NCBI GenBank assembly: GCA_020625875.1
Contig: JAHLAX010000070.1
Span: forward strand, 1-64,000
Origin: a bacterium
Lineage (GTDB): Bacteria > Bacillota > Clostridia > Oscillospirales > Acutalibacteraceae
Direction: 5' to 3'
Length of the DNA stretch: 64,000 bases
Position numbers and translations under genes: made by a program. Shown one piece after another: positions 42,999 through 51,590 of this stretch (the stretch's first letter is position 1; every line of letters begins with the position of its first letter). A model generated the notes under the pieces. It saw nothing but the letters and a program-made list of their open reading frames with translations, was not told where the DNA came from and did no database searches.

Positions 42999-43063
42999 GT
43001 ATCGGGCGGAATTTTTCCGCCCGTATATAATAACACTTTTAATTGAAAAATGCAAGTGTTATT

Positions 43064-44467
43064 TTAAATATTGTTATAAAAAGCGTAAAAAGCGCGGTAT
43101 GTCTCGTAAACATCAACCTTGCTGATAATCTCGAACGGAGCGTGCATCGACAGCACAGCAACGCCCAAATCAACAACATCAACGTTCATATTCGCGACAT
43201 ACTTGGCTATGGTTCCGCCGCCGCCGATGTCTACCTTACCGAGCTCGCCGACCTGCCACATAATCTTTTCACTCTCAAGCATTGAGCGGATTTCGCCCAT
43301 ATACTCTGCTGAAGCGTCAGAAGTGTCGTACTTTCCGCCGTGGCCTGTATACTTCGAAATAATTACGCCCTGATTAATATAGCTTGCGTTCTTCGGCTCG
43401 TAGGCGCTCGCGTAAATCGGGTCAAACGCGGCGTTAACGTCAGCCGAGAGACATTTGCTCTTAGAAAGCGCACGGTAGCCCTCTTCACCGTCAGCCTTGG
43501 CAAGGTCATAAATAAAGTAGCGCAAAAAGTCGCTCTGCATACCAGTGTTGCCGTCGGAGCCTGTCTCCTCTTTATCGGTCAGATATGTGATACAGGTACG
43601 TTTCGGCTTTTCGGTATTAAGCGCCGCCATAAGCGCGGGATAAGCGCAGACCTTGTCATCGTGGCCGTAACCGCCTATAAGACTGCGGTCAAAACCGATG
43701 TCGCGGCTCTTCTGAGCGGGCACAAGGCACAGCTCGGCGGAAAGGAAATCACTCTCGGTGATGCCGTATCTGTCGTTGAGAATCTTCATAACGTTGAGTT
43801 TTACAAGGTCGCTCTCGTCGTCTTCCGTTTCAATCGGTCTTGAGCCGATGAGCACGTTGAGGTTCTCGCCCTCGATTGCCTGAGAGAGTTTTTTTGAAGC
43901 CTGTTCTCTGGCGAGATGCGGTAACAAATCGGTAATGCAGAAGCATGGGTCGCTTTCATCAACACCGACCTTGATATTAACCTTTTCGCCATTTAGCTTT
44001 ACAACCGTACCGTGAAGCGCGAGCGGCATAACCGTCCACTGGTACTTTTTGATACCGCCGTAATAGTGAGTTTTAAAATAAGCGAGAGAATTGTCCTCAT
44101 AAAGGGGATTGGGCTTGAGGTCAACGCGGGGTGAGTCGATATGCGCTATTGAGAGCATAACGCCGTCCTTTGTGCCCTGTTCGCCGATTACCGCGAGAGC
44201 GATTGCCTTGTCACGGTTGATATAATAAACCTTATCGCCCGCGCTATACTTTTTGTCCTGCTCAAACTCAACAAAGCCGTTTTCCTTAGCGAGCTTCAGC
44301 GAATACTCAACAGCCTCGCGCTCAACAGGTGAGTTGTCGAGGAAGGTTTTATAGCCTTCGCAGAACTCATCCGCCTTTTTAACGGTTTCTTCTGATACGG
44401 TCGCCATACCCTTTTTTGAGGGCATAAGAAGCTGCTCTTTTAATTCCTTTGTTTTATTATCTGCCAT
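43064..44467 (-). CDS. M18 family aminopeptidase
   Basis: 467 residues, typical for M18 (aspartyl aminopeptidase/LAP4-like). Metal-binding segments are SIAHIDSPRVDLK, the DKEETGSDGNTGMQS motif with the catalytic Glu, and GHGGKYDTSDASAEY; SADVNAAFDP marks the substrate region. It removes N-terminal residues, probably acidic or hydrophobic, from peptides in the cytoplasm with zinc or cobalt. GGAGG precedes the ATG. It stands alone between the tRNA and the transglycosylase gene. Confidence 0.93.
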   Translation of the reverse strand: MADNKTKELKEQLLMPSKKGMATVSEETVKKADEFCEGYKTFLDNSPVEREAVEYSLKLAKENGFVEFEQDKKYSAGDKVYYINRDKAIALAVIGEQGTKDGVMLSIAHIDSPRVDLKPNPLYEDNSLAYFKTHYYGGIKKYQWTVMPLALHGTVVKLNGEKVNIKVGVDESDPCFCITDLLPHLAREQASKKLSQAIEGENLNVLIGSRPIETEDDESDLVKLNVMKILNDRYGITESDFLSAELCLVPAQKSRDIGFDRSLIGGYGHDDKVCAYPALMAALNTEKPKRTCITYLTDKEETGSDGNTGMQSDFLRYFIYDLAKADGEEGYRALSKSKCLSADVNAAFDPIYASAYEPKNASYINQGVIISKYTGHGGKYDTSDASAEYMGEIRSMLESEKIMWQVGELGKVDIGGGGTIAKYVANMNVDVVDLGVAVLSMHAPFEIISKVDVYETYRAFYAFYNNI

Positions 44468-44598
44468 TTTAATTACCTCCGAATTTAAATCTATTAATTC
44501 ATCCTGTCAAGTTTATTATATTCCTTTGACCCGCCGTTTATCAGCAATTAGTCAAAAACAAATTCTAAAAAGGCGGATTCGACTGTCGGGGCACCCAA

Positions 44599-45261
44599 CT
44601 AACTAAAGTAAATCTTTTTATACTTTTCTTTAGCGTCGAGCACACGGTCAACGTGGTTTTTTGTTTCTTCGTACGGTATGTTTTCGAGCGTTACGCCGTC
44701 GGAGCTATAATCGGGATTCTTAAGCCAGCTTTTGACGTTATCGGGACCCGCGTTATAAGCGGCGATAACCAGCCTTTCGTCACCGAATTCCTTAAAAAGA
44801 TAGCTGATAAAATATGTACCGAAATCAATATTGATTGACGGTTCAAGCAGTCCGTCGTCAACATACGAAATATCGCGCAGCCTGCAAAGCCAATCGTAGG
44901 TTTCGTTCGTCAGCTGCATAAGCCCTATGGCTCCCGCCGAGCTCACCGCGTCCTTGTCAAAATGAGATTCGGTACGTATCATCGCGTAGACAAGCTCTTT
45001 TTCGACATTATAATCAGCACTCGCTTTGTCAACATACTCGCTGTATTTAATCGGATAAAGCGCGCTTCCGATTTTTTTCTGAGTTTTGCTGTTAGTTAAT
45101 ACCAAAATACCGACAACAAGCACTGCGATTAGTATTACGGCAATAACAATACGCTTGCGCTTTGGTTTTTTTCTTCTTTGTCTTGAGCGCCTGCCGCGTC
45201 TGTCGCGCGATTCGCGGCTTTCGCTTCTGTTGCGCCTGTCGTATTTTCTAGTTTGAGCCAA
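44599..45261 (-). CDS. Membrane-anchored lytic transglycosylase (SLT family)
   Basis: 220 residues. A very basic N-terminus (about 1-36, RKYDRRNRSESRESRDRRGR) precedes one membrane helix (about 37-57). The goose-type lysozyme/SLT domain has AMIRTESHFDKDAVSSAGAIGLMQL with the catalytic Glu, and VIAAYNAGPDNVKSWL. It cleaves glycan strands to form 1,6-anhydroMurNAc ends. The start overlaps coaE by 14 nt, so it belongs to the prfA-tsaC-coaE transcript, a common link of wall remodelling with housekeeping genes in clostridia. Confidence 0.93.
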   Translation of the reverse strand: MAQTRKYDRRNRSESRESRDRRGRRSRQRRKKPKRKRIVIAVILIAVLVVGILVLTNSKTQKKIGSALYPIKYSEYVDKASADYNVEKELVYAMIRTESHFDKDAVSSAGAIGLMQLTNETYDWLCRLRDISYVDDGLLEPSINIDFGTYFISYLFKEFGDERLVIAAYNAGPDNVKSWLKNPDYSSDGVTLENIPYEETKNHVDRVLDAKEKYKKIYFS

Positions 45262-45865
45262 ATCGCACCTCTAAATCATTAATTACCTTTTCTGTCGCTG
45301 TTTTCAGCGACTCAAAATCAGAATTATTCTCAATTATATAATCGCTGTTCTGTCTGAAAAACTGCTCGGAATACTGCGCGTTCATACGCTGTTCAGCCTG
45401 AGCCGTCGTAATTCCGTCACGCTCGATTATACGGCTGAGTCGGGACTCCTTTGGCGCGGTTACGCATATCACGCAATCACAAATCAACTCAAGCCCGCTC
45501 TCAAAAAGCTGAGACGCGTCGAACAGTATTTTTGTCGCTCCCGAAACTGTCAGTCTTTTAAGCTCATTAAAAAACAATGTAGTAATAAAGGGATGGGTAA
45601 CGCTGTTCAAAAGCTTTTTTGTATCAGCGTTTTTAAATGCGCGCTCAGCGAGCAGGCTTCTGTTGAGCTCATCGTCATCAAAAATGTCGCTGCCGAAATT
45701 TGCTTTAAGACTTTGAATCACAAGCGGATTGCTCATAATCGCCCGAGCCAAGGCGTCGGCACATATTACCGAATAACCGTTATCACGGAATATCCCCGCG
45801 ACTTCGCTTTTACCCGCGCCCGTAGTACCGGTAAGCCCTATTAGTTTATAGTTTTTCAAGGTCAA
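45248..45865 (-). CDS. coaE: Dephospho-CoA kinase
   Basis: A 205-residue P-loop kinase with LIGLTGTTGAGKSEVAGIF (Walker A), ADALARAIM and the lid region APKESRLSRIIERDG. It makes CoA from dephospho-CoA and ATP, the last step of CoA synthesis. It overlaps tsaC by 20 nt upstream and the transglycosylase by 14 nt downstream, indicating coupling. Confidence 0.94.
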   Translation of the reverse strand: MTLKNYKLIGLTGTTGAGKSEVAGIFRDNGYSVICADALARAIMSNPLVIQSLKANFGSDIFDDDELNRSLLAERAFKNADTKKLLNSVTHPFITTLFFNELKRLTVSGATKILFDASQLFESGLELICDCVICVTAPKESRLSRIIERDGITTAQAEQRMNAQYSEQFFRQNSDYIIENNSDFESLKTATEKVINDLEVRFGSN

Positions 45866-46871
45866 TCACCTCAAATCCAGCAGCGCGGATAAGTCGGTTA
45901 TAAAGCGCCATTCCCACGCCGTCAGGCTTGGGGCAGCGCGCGTAAACAGTTTTAACATTCTCGCCGTCAATCTGTCTGAGCCTGTCAAATAATTTTTGCG
46001 CCTGAATGTCGATGTCCTCACTGTTGCCCAGCGAGAATGAACGAACATTCAATTCTTCAACGTCCTCATTATAACAGAGCGCGGCGTCGTTTTTGCCCGC
46101 GTTTTTATTCACATAATCAATGTAACCCTCTCCCCTGACGAGTATAACACGAGCTTTAGGGGCATAGTGCTTATACTTCATCCCGGGGGAAGCGGCTTTC
46201 GCGTTTTCATCAAGCTGATTAAGCACAGCGTCGTCAACGTCAACAGCGCCGATTACGCTCTCTATCTGTTCAACGGTTATTCCGCCCGGACGCAAGAGCC
46301 GAGGTTTGTCGGGTACCATTGTTATAACCGTACTTTCGAGACCTACTCTGCACTCGCCGCCATCAACAACAGCGTCAATCCTGCCATTTAAATCGTTCAT
46401 AACGTGCGCGGCTGAAGTCGGACTGGGCGAGCCTGAAATATTAGCCGAGGGAGCGGCTAAAGGAACGCCCGCCGCTTTTATAATCGCCTGAGCAGTTTTG
46501 TGCTCGGGAAAACGTATCGCCACAGTATCAAGCCCCGCGCTGACCTCATCGGGTATCGCGCTGCCCTTGGGCATAATCATTGTGAGCGGACCGCTCCAGA
46601 ATCTTTCGGCGAGCAGTTTCGCTTTTTTGGGGAAGTCGGCGACCAGATTAAACCTCTCAATATCACCAATCTCGGCTATATGGACAATCAGCGGATTGTC
46701 CATAGGTCTGCCCTTTGCCTTAAAAATCCCCGCGACCGCCGCGCCGTCAAGGGCGTTAGCGGCAAGACCGTAGACCGTTTCGGTCGGTATACCGACTAAG
46801 CCGCCGTTACGCAGGATTTCGCCCGCCTGTTTTATATCGTTTTCGTTATCGCATAGTAAGAGAGTGTTCAT
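45846..46871 (-). CDS. tsaC: L-threonylcarbamoyladenylate synthase (Sua5 type)
   Basis: 341 residues: an N-terminal YrdC domain (about 10-200, with GGLVGIPTETVYGLAANA, KGRPMDNPLIVHI and SANISGSPSPTSA) and a C-terminal Sua5 extension containing SPGMKYKHYAPKA. It makes threonylcarbamoyl-AMP for the t6A37 modification of ANN-decoding tRNAs. The ATG at 46871 shares a base with the prfA stop (TGATG) and has GGAG five bases before it, so it replaces the track's TTG. prmC, often found between prfA and sua5, is missing here. Confidence 0.94.
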   Translation of the reverse strand: MNTLLLCDNENDIKQAGEILRNGGLVGIPTETVYGLAANALDGAAVAGIFKAKGRPMDNPLIVHIAEIGDIERFNLVADFPKKAKLLAERFWSGPLTMIMPKGSAIPDEVSAGLDTVAIRFPEHKTAQAIIKAAGVPLAAPSANISGSPSPTSAAHVMNDLNGRIDAVVDGGECRVGLESTVITMVPDKPRLLRPGGITVEQIESVIGAVDVDDAVLNQLDENAKAASPGMKYKHYAPKARVILVRGEGYIDYVNKNAGKNDAALCYNEDVEELNVRSFSLGNSEDIDIQAQKLFDRLRQIDGENVKTVYARCPKPDGVGMALYNRLIRAAGFEVIDLEKL

Positions 46872-47947
46872 CAATTCTCCATACTTTCTTTCAGCTTCTG
46901 AGCTCTGTCAGCGGCGACAAGCGAATCAATTACCTCGTCCAAATCGCCGTTGAGAATATCCTCGAGCTTATAAAGCGTAAGTCCGATTCTGTGGTCGGTC
47001 AATCTGCCCTGCGGGTAGTTATAGGTACGGATACGCTCGCTTCGGTCACCCGAGCCGACCTGGCTTTTGCGCTCGGCTGAGATTGCGCTGTCCTGAGCCT
47101 CCTGCTTTTCCTGAAGCAGTCTGGACTTTAGCACCTTGAGCGCCTTGTCCTTGTTTTTATACTGGCTTCGCTCGTCCTGACACTCAACAACCATACCCGT
47201 GGGCAGGTGAGTGATTCTGATAGCGGAGGATGTCTTGTTGATATGCTGACCGCCCGCGCCAGATGAGCGGAAGGTGTCTATCTTTAAATCCTTAGGGTTG
47301 ATTTCCATCTCAACCTCATCAGCCTCGGGCAGAACCGCCACAGTAGTTGTAGAGGTATGAATACGCCCCTGACTTTCGGTTTCGGGCACGCGCTGAACGC
47401 GGTGAACGCCGCTCTCGTACTTAAAGCGGCTGTAAGCGCCCGCGCCGTTAATCATAAACGAGATTTCTTTATATCCGCCAAGTTCGGTTTCGTTGGCGTT
47501 TATTAGTTCAATCTTAAATCCCTTGCGCTCGGCGTACATCGAGTACATTCTGAAAAGCACCGCCGAAAACAGCGCGCTCTCCTCGCCGCCCGCGCCGCCG
47601 CGGATTTCGACGATTACGTTGCGTTCATCGTTTGGGTCCTTAGGCAGAAGCAGAATTTTTAATTCATCTGAAAGGACCTCAATGTTCTTTTTAGCTTCGT
47701 CAAGCTCAATCTGGGCGAGCTCACGGAGCTCTTCATCAACTGAGTTGTCGTTCAAAATCTCAAGACTGTCGTCAATTGTCGTCTGAGTATCCTTATACTC
47801 GCGGTATTTTAGTACAACGGGCTCAAGCTCGTGGATTTCTTTCATAATCTTCTGGTACTCATCCACGTTCGCCGCGATGTCGGGCTCATATATTTTTTTA
47901 TTCAGTTCGCTGTAGCGTTTGTCAAAAATCTCTATCTTTTCAAACAT
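46871..47947 (-). CDS. prfA: Peptide chain release factor 1
   Basis: 358 residues with the peptidyl-hydrolysis motif in [18 protein letters not shown] (GGQ) and a codon-recognition region around residues 185-195 ([10 protein letters not shown] lies nearby, typical of RF1). It terminates translation at UAA and UAG. It begins one base after the DUF951 gene and ends in an overlap with tsaC. Confidence 0.97.
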   Translation of the reverse strand: MFEKIEIFDKRYSELNKKIYEPDIAANVDEYQKIMKEIHELEPVVLKYREYKDTQTTIDDSLEILNDNSVDEELRELAQIELDEAKKNIEVLSDELKILLLPKDPNDERNVIVEIRGGAGGEESALFSAVLFRMYSMYAERKGFKIELINANETELGGYKEISFMINGAGAYSRFKYESGVHRVQRVPETESQGRIHTSTTTVAVLPEADEVEMEINPKDLKIDTFRSSGAGGQHINKTSSAIRITHLPTGMVVECQDERSQYKNKDKALKVLKSRLLQEKQEAQDSAISAERKSQVGSGDRSERIRTYNYPQGRLTDHRIGLTLYKLEDILNGDLDEVIDSLVAADRAQKLKESMEN

Positions 47948-47948
47948 A

Positions 47949-48125
47949 TTAACTCAATACTCTCTTTATACTTTTTTCAACCTTTTTTCTTGGAACCATA
48001 ACCTCTCGCCCGCAGTTCTCGCATTTGATTTTAAAATCCATTCCGACCCTTAAGAGTTCAAAGGTCTTGCAGCCGCAGGGATGAGGCTTTTTGAGTTCAA
48101 TTCTGTCGCCAACTTTTAAATTCAT
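47949..48125 (-). CDS. DUF951 family small zinc-ribbon-like protein
   Basis: A 58-residue ORF too short for the supplied track. It reads [20 protein letters not shown], then [20 protein letters not shown] and a basic end. The KKPHPCG start, the RVG-x-DFKIKC middle and the CxxCGR pair fit the DUF951 family of Firmicutes; the four Cys may bind zinc. Function unknown, probably nucleic-acid related. It precedes prfA by one base. No clear Shine-Dalgarno site is present, and the promoter is so close that the mRNA may be leaderless. Confidence 0.85.
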   Translation of the reverse strand: MNLKVGDRIELKKPHPCGCKTFELLRVGMDFKIKCENCGREVMVPRKKVEKSIKRVLS

Positions 48126-48136
48126 ATTATCATCTT

Positions 48137-48165
48137 ATTATACAATATTCTATTAAAAATAGCAA
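48137..48165 (-). promoter_or_regulatory. Promoter of the DUF951-prfA-tsaC-coaE-transglycosylase operon
   Basis: On the minus strand TTGCTA and a perfect TATAAT are 17 bp apart. The expected start point is only about 5 nt before the DUF951 ATG. Confidence 0.7.
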
Positions 48166-48197
48166 ATTCATTTTACTATCCTATTAAGTAAATATGC

Positions 48198-48219
48198 GGG
48201 AGCAGCAGGAGCGGCTCCC
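48198..48219. repeat. GGGAGC/GCTCCC hairpin, possible dispersed repeat
   Basis: Inverted repeat GGGAGC / GCTCCC in the short gap after hflX. No strong T tract follows. GC-rich pieces of this kind are scattered in related genomes as I recall them, but only one copy is in this window. Confidence 0.4.
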
Positions 48220-48226
48220 CTACAAT

Positions 48227-49468
48227 CTATATTAGATATTCATCTAGTTTTCTATACATTGCTTCGTCGATTACTGCCTCGACCTCTATTCCGTCAGCGG
48301 TGTAGGTCTCGCTGATGAGGTTTGCCTTCTCACGTATCTCATTCACAACTCCGCCCATATTGAACGGCAAAAGCAGTTTTACGCGCTTAACGCGCACGGG
48401 CAGGTTGTTCTCAATCGCTTTGAGCAGTTTGTCGATACCCGTGCCGTTTTTCGCGCTGATGTGAACATTGAGGTTATCGTCGGGCGCGATTTCGAGCGGC
48501 GAGAGTTTGTCGCATTTATTATAGACATTGATTATCGGGGTATCGCCGCAGCCGAGCTCCGCGATTAAATCGGCTGTGACCTCTCTGTGCGTCATTACCT
48601 CGGGGGAACTCGCGTCACACACGTTGAGAATAATATCGGACTGAGCTGCCTCCTCGAGCGTAGATTTGAAAGCTTCTACAAGTCCGTGCGGCAGTCTGCG
48701 CACAAGACCAACGGTATCAATCAGCATAACCGTAACGCCGTCGGGCAACTTCAACGCGCGCGAGGTCGGGTCAAGTGTAGCGAAAAGCTTATCCTGAGCA
48801 AGTACGCCCGCGTCTGTCAAAAAGTTCATCAGAGTGCTTTTGCCTGCGTTTGTGTAGCCGACAATCGCGACTGTGATTATGCCGTCCTTGTCGCGGCGCT
48901 CGCGCAGACGGTTGCGGTGGTTTTCAACGTCCTTAAGCTGTTCTTTCAGCGTTTCCATACGGCGGTGAATGTGTCGGCGGTCGGTTTCTAGCTTTGTTTC
49001 ACCTGGTCCTCGTGTGCCGATACCGCCGCCGAGACGCGACAGTTCAACGCCCTTGCCCGTAAGTCGTGGCAGAGTGTATTTTAGCTGAGCGAGCTCAACC
49101 TGGAGCTTACCCTCTTTTGAACGCGCTCTTAGCGCGAAAATATCGAGAATCAATGTTGTACGGTCGATAACGCGCGTGTCGGTTTCTCGCTCCAATGTTT
49201 TTATCTGGGTGGGGCTGAGCTCACTGTCGCAGACAATCAGGTCAATCTCCTGACTTTCGCAGATTTCCTTGATTTCAATCAGCTTTCCGCTGCCGACATA
49301 TGTCGCGGTTTCGGGACGGTCAAGCTTTTGAATAACCGTGAACACAGGCTCAGCGCCCGCGCTCTTGACAAGCTCCTCGAGCTCGTCCATACTCGACTCG
49401 GCGTCAAACTTACCTGTGTCTACAGACACCAACAGCGCCCTTGTGATTTTTTCTTCGGTTTCTATCAT
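48227..49468 (-). CDS. hflX: GTPase HflX
   Basis: 413 residues. The N-terminal HflX domain contains ATYVGSGKLIEI and LSRLGGGIGTRGPGETKLE, the linker region. The GTPase domain has IVGYTNAGKSTLMNF (G1), DTVGLVRRLPHGL (G3) and YNKCDK (G4). HflX binds 50S/70S ribosomes and splits stalled or hibernating ribosomes after stress. The start is ATG 49468 with GAGG six bases upstream; the track starts 27 codons earlier in repeat DNA. Confidence 0.95.
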   Translation of the reverse strand: MIETEEKITRALLVSVDTGKFDAESSMDELEELVKSAGAEPVFTVIQKLDRPETATYVGSGKLIEIKEICESQEIDLIVCDSELSPTQIKTLERETDTRVIDRTTLILDIFALRARSKEGKLQVELAQLKYTLPRLTGKGVELSRLGGGIGTRGPGETKLETDRRHIHRRMETLKEQLKDVENHRNRLRERRDKDGIITVAIVGYTNAGKSTLMNFLTDAGVLAQDKLFATLDPTSRALKLPDGVTVMLIDTVGLVRRLPHGLVEAFKSTLEEAAQSDIILNVCDASSPEVMTHREVTADLIAELGCGDTPIINVYNKCDKLSPLEIAPDDNLNVHISAKNGTGIDKLLKAIENNLPVRVKRVKLLLPFNMGGVVNEIREKANLISETYTADGIEVEAVIDEAMYRKLDEYLI

Positions 49469-49492
49469 AAGGTACCTCATTTTAATTTGAGC

Positions 49493-49552
49493 ATTTAGTG
49501 AACAGTGAATACAAATGAGTACGGGCGAAGCCCGTCCTTCACTGATCACTAG
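49493..49552. repeat. Heptad-repeat inverted element upstream of hflX
   Basis: TAGTGAACAGTGAA (49495-49508) and TTCACTGATCACTA (49538-49551) match as inverted repeats at 13 of 14 positions. The loop contains a small perfect hairpin ACGGGC-GAA-GCCCGT. Short member of the heptad family. Confidence 0.65.
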
Positions 49553-49587
49553 TATAGTATAAAATCATTTATTTTTCAACTTATTAC

Positions 49588-49616
49588 TTGACATCAATAA
49601 AAAAAAGGGGTATTAT
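49588..49616 (+). promoter_or_regulatory. Promoter of the TPP riboswitch-thiT unit
   Basis: Perfect TTGACA, 17 bp, then TATTAT. Transcription would start about 10 nt before the aptamer. Confidence 0.8.
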
Positions 49617-49632
49617 ATTTTAGACAATAAAA

Positions 49633-49717
49633 CACAGGGGTGCTGACAGCGAGCCTACTGTCGGCTGAGATTATACCCTAAACCTGATTCGGATAATGCC
49701 GACGTAGGGAGCTTGTT
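49633..49717 (+). ncRNA. TPP (THI-box) riboswitch
   Basis: Contains the conserved blocks in order: CAGGGGTGC, GGCTGAGATTATACCC, AACCTGATTCGGATAATGCC, and GACGTAGGGAGC. These form the pyrimidine-sensing and pyrophosphate-sensing arms of the thiamine pyrophosphate aptamer. A terminator hairpin follows 17 nt downstream, so TPP binding should stop transcription of thiT. Confidence 0.96.
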
Positions 49718-49734
49718 AACATATTTGCATTTTG

Positions 49735-49768
49735 AGCACTACGCCTGCGCGTGGTGCTTTTATTTTTA
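49735..49768 (+). terminator. Riboswitch-controlled terminator before thiT
   Basis: Stem AGCACTACGC / GCGTGGTGCT (10 bp, one G-U pair) with loop CTGC, followed by TTTATTTTT. Its position between aptamer and start codon marks it as the expression platform. Confidence 0.85.
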
Positions 49769-49782
49769 AAGGAGTAATGAAA

Positions 49783-50367
49783 ATGAGTAAAAAAACAAAA
49801 ACCTCAACAAACGTAAAAAGACTTGTGCTGACAGCCGTACTGATAGCATTGGCGTCGGCGCTCAGCCTCATAAAAATCTGGCAGATGCCTCTCGGCGGTT
49901 CTATCACACTGCTCTCTATGCTTCCGATCGTCCTCATCTCAATCGAATACGGCATAAGCTGGGGACTTGTGGGCGCGTTTGTATATTCGCTCGTACAGCT
50001 TGGCTTTGACTTTGCGTCGGTTATGTCATGGGGACTGAGTCCCGCGGCTATCGTGGGTACGATCCTGCTCGACTATATCCTCGCTTACACAGCGATCGGC
50101 GTCAGCGGAATTTTCAGAAAAAAGGGCGTAGCGGGAATCTGTATCGGTATTTTTATCGCTCTCTGTCTCAGATTTGTTTGTCACCTTATTTCAGGTACAA
50201 TTATTTTTGATATCTGGATGCCGAAGGAATGGAGCAATCCTCTGCTCTACTCGATATGCTACAACGGCATATATATGCTGCCCGAATTTGTACTGACCAC
50301 TATCGGCGCGGTTATCCTGTTCAAAACCCCGAGCTTTAACAAGCTTGTTTCATCAAACCTTAAATAA
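49783..50367 (+). CDS. thiT: Thiamine ECF transporter S component ThiT
   Basis: A 194-residue protein with six membrane segments. The region LIKIWQMPLGGSITLLSMLP is characteristic of ThiT, and the gene lies under a TPP riboswitch, which together fix the substrate as thiamine. It captures thiamine and works with the shared EcfAA'T energising module, not encoded here. The start is ATG 49783, eight bases after AAAGGAG; two upstream ATG/alternate starts are too close to the site. Confidence 0.93.
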   Translation: MSKKTKTSTNVKRLVLTAVLIALASALSLIKIWQMPLGGSITLLSMLPIVLISIEYGISWGLVGAFVYSLVQLGFDFASVMSWGLSPAAIVGTILLDYILAYTAIGVSGIFRKKGVAGICIGIFIALCLRFVCHLISGTIIFDIWMPKEWSNPLLYSICYNGIYMLPEFVLTTIGAVILFKTPSFNKLVSSNLK

Positions 50368-50368
50368 T

Positions 50369-50397
50369 TTGACAAAACACATTTTGTTATGTATAAT
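50369..50397 (+). promoter_or_regulatory. Consensus promoter of the PTS IIC-like gene
   Basis: Perfect TTGACA and TATAAT with a 17-bp spacer, the best sigma-A promoter in the window. It starts two bases after the thiT stop, so the gene does not depend on the riboswitch. Confidence 0.9.
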
Positions 50398-50434
50398 GCT
50401 TTATTGAATTAAAGCATTGAAACAGGTGATTATC

Positions 50435-51511
50435 ATTAGCAAAGTAAAAGCGTTTATGAAACGCAAAAACATTGAAATATCGCTCAAGCGCTATGGCGTA
50501 GACGCGCTGGGCGCTATGGCGCAGGGACTATTTTGTTCGCTGTTAATCGGCACGATTATAAAAACAATCGGCGTACAGTTTAACCTGCAGTTCCTCACGG
50601 ACATAGGCACCTACGCTATGGCAATCGCGGGTCCCGCTATGGCGGTGGCTATTGGCTACGCGCTGAAGGCTGACCCGATGGTGCTGTTCTCGCTTGTCGC
50701 CGTCGGTTGGGCGGCTAACGCCGAGGGCGGCGCGGGCGGACCGCTGGCGGTATTCATCATCGCGATTATCGCGGCTGAATGCGGCAAAATAGTATCTAAA
50801 GAAACCAAGGTCGATATTCTCGTTACCCCCGCCGTCACAATTCTTGTCGGCGTATCGCTGGCGAAGCTCATAGCGCCGCCGATAGGACAAGCCGCGAGCG
50901 CGTTCGGTATTCTGATAAACAACGCGACAAACCTGCAGCCCTTCCTTATGGGAATCGCGGTATCCGTACTTGTCGGCATAGCGCTGACTCTGCCGATTTC
51001 GTCGGCGGCTATCTGCTCGGTACTGGCGCTTACGGGACTTTCGGGCGGCGCCGCTGTCGCGGGCTGCTGCGCGCAGATGGTAGGCTTCGCGGTTATGTCG
51101 TTTAGGGAAAACCGCTGGGGCGGACTCGTAAGTCAGGGCCTCGGAACATCAATGCTCCAGATGCCTAACATCGTCAAGAATCCGCGTATCTGGATTGCGC
51201 CGACGGTTGTTTCGGCAATTACGGGACCAATCGCTACTTGCGTTTTCGGTCTACAGATGAACGGCGCGGCAATCAACTCAGGTATGGGAACCTGCGGACT
51301 GTGCGGTCCTATAGGTGTTATCACGGGATGGTTTAATCCCAGTGAAGAAGCCATAGCCAAGGGCGCCTCGGCTATCGCGCCGACAGCGTTCGACTGGATA
51401 GGTCTTGTGCTTATCTGCGTTGTTCTCCCCGCTGTACTCGCTCCGCTGATTAACGCTTTGCTCAGAAAAATCGGCTGGGTTAAGGACGGAGACTTAAAGC
51501 TTGGAGCTTAA
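50435..51511 (+). CDS. PTS EIIC-like membrane protein (EIIC_2 family)
   Basis: About 358 residues with eight to ten membrane segments, starting KAFMKRKNIEISLKRYGVDALGAMAQGLF and continuing with LLIGTIIKTIG and MNGAAINSGMGTCGLCGPIG. This is the PTS_EIIC_2 type. No IIA, IIB or HPr gene is near, so real PTS transport is doubtful; many relatives are lone membrane proteins of unknown cargo. The start is unusual: AGGTGA lies five bases before an in-frame ATT (50435), while the in-frame TTG (50417), GTG (50426) and ATG (50456) lack a ribosome site. I propose ATT, with moderate certainty. A terminator follows. Confidence 0.75.
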   Translation: MSKVKAFMKRKNIEISLKRYGVDALGAMAQGLFCSLLIGTIIKTIGVQFNLQFLTDIGTYAMAIAGPAMAVAIGYALKADPMVLFSLVAVGWAANAEGGAGGPLAVFIIAIIAAECGKIVSKETKVDILVTPAVTILVGVSLAKLIAPPIGQAASAFGILINNATNLQPFLMGIAVSVLVGIALTLPISSAAICSVLALTGLSGGAAVAGCCAQMVGFAVMSFRENRWGGLVSQGLGTSMLQMPNIVKNPRIWIAPTVVSAITGPIATCVFGLQMNGAAINSGMGTCGLCGPIGVITGWFNPSEEAIAKGASAIAPTAFDWIGLVLICVVLPAVLAPLINALLRKIGWVKDGDLKLGA

Positions 51512-51526
51512 CAAAAGACTATAATG

Positions 51527-51568
51527 AAGCCGCCGCGGCAAAAACCGCGGCGGTCGCTTTTATTTTAT
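51527..51568 (+). terminator. Terminator after the PTS IIC-like gene
   Basis: CCGCCGCGG / CCGCGGCGG, a perfect 9-bp GC stem with a six-base loop, then TCGCTTTTATTTTA. Confidence 0.88.
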
Positions 51569-51590
51569 ACTCTTTTTTAGCCGTACGTTC

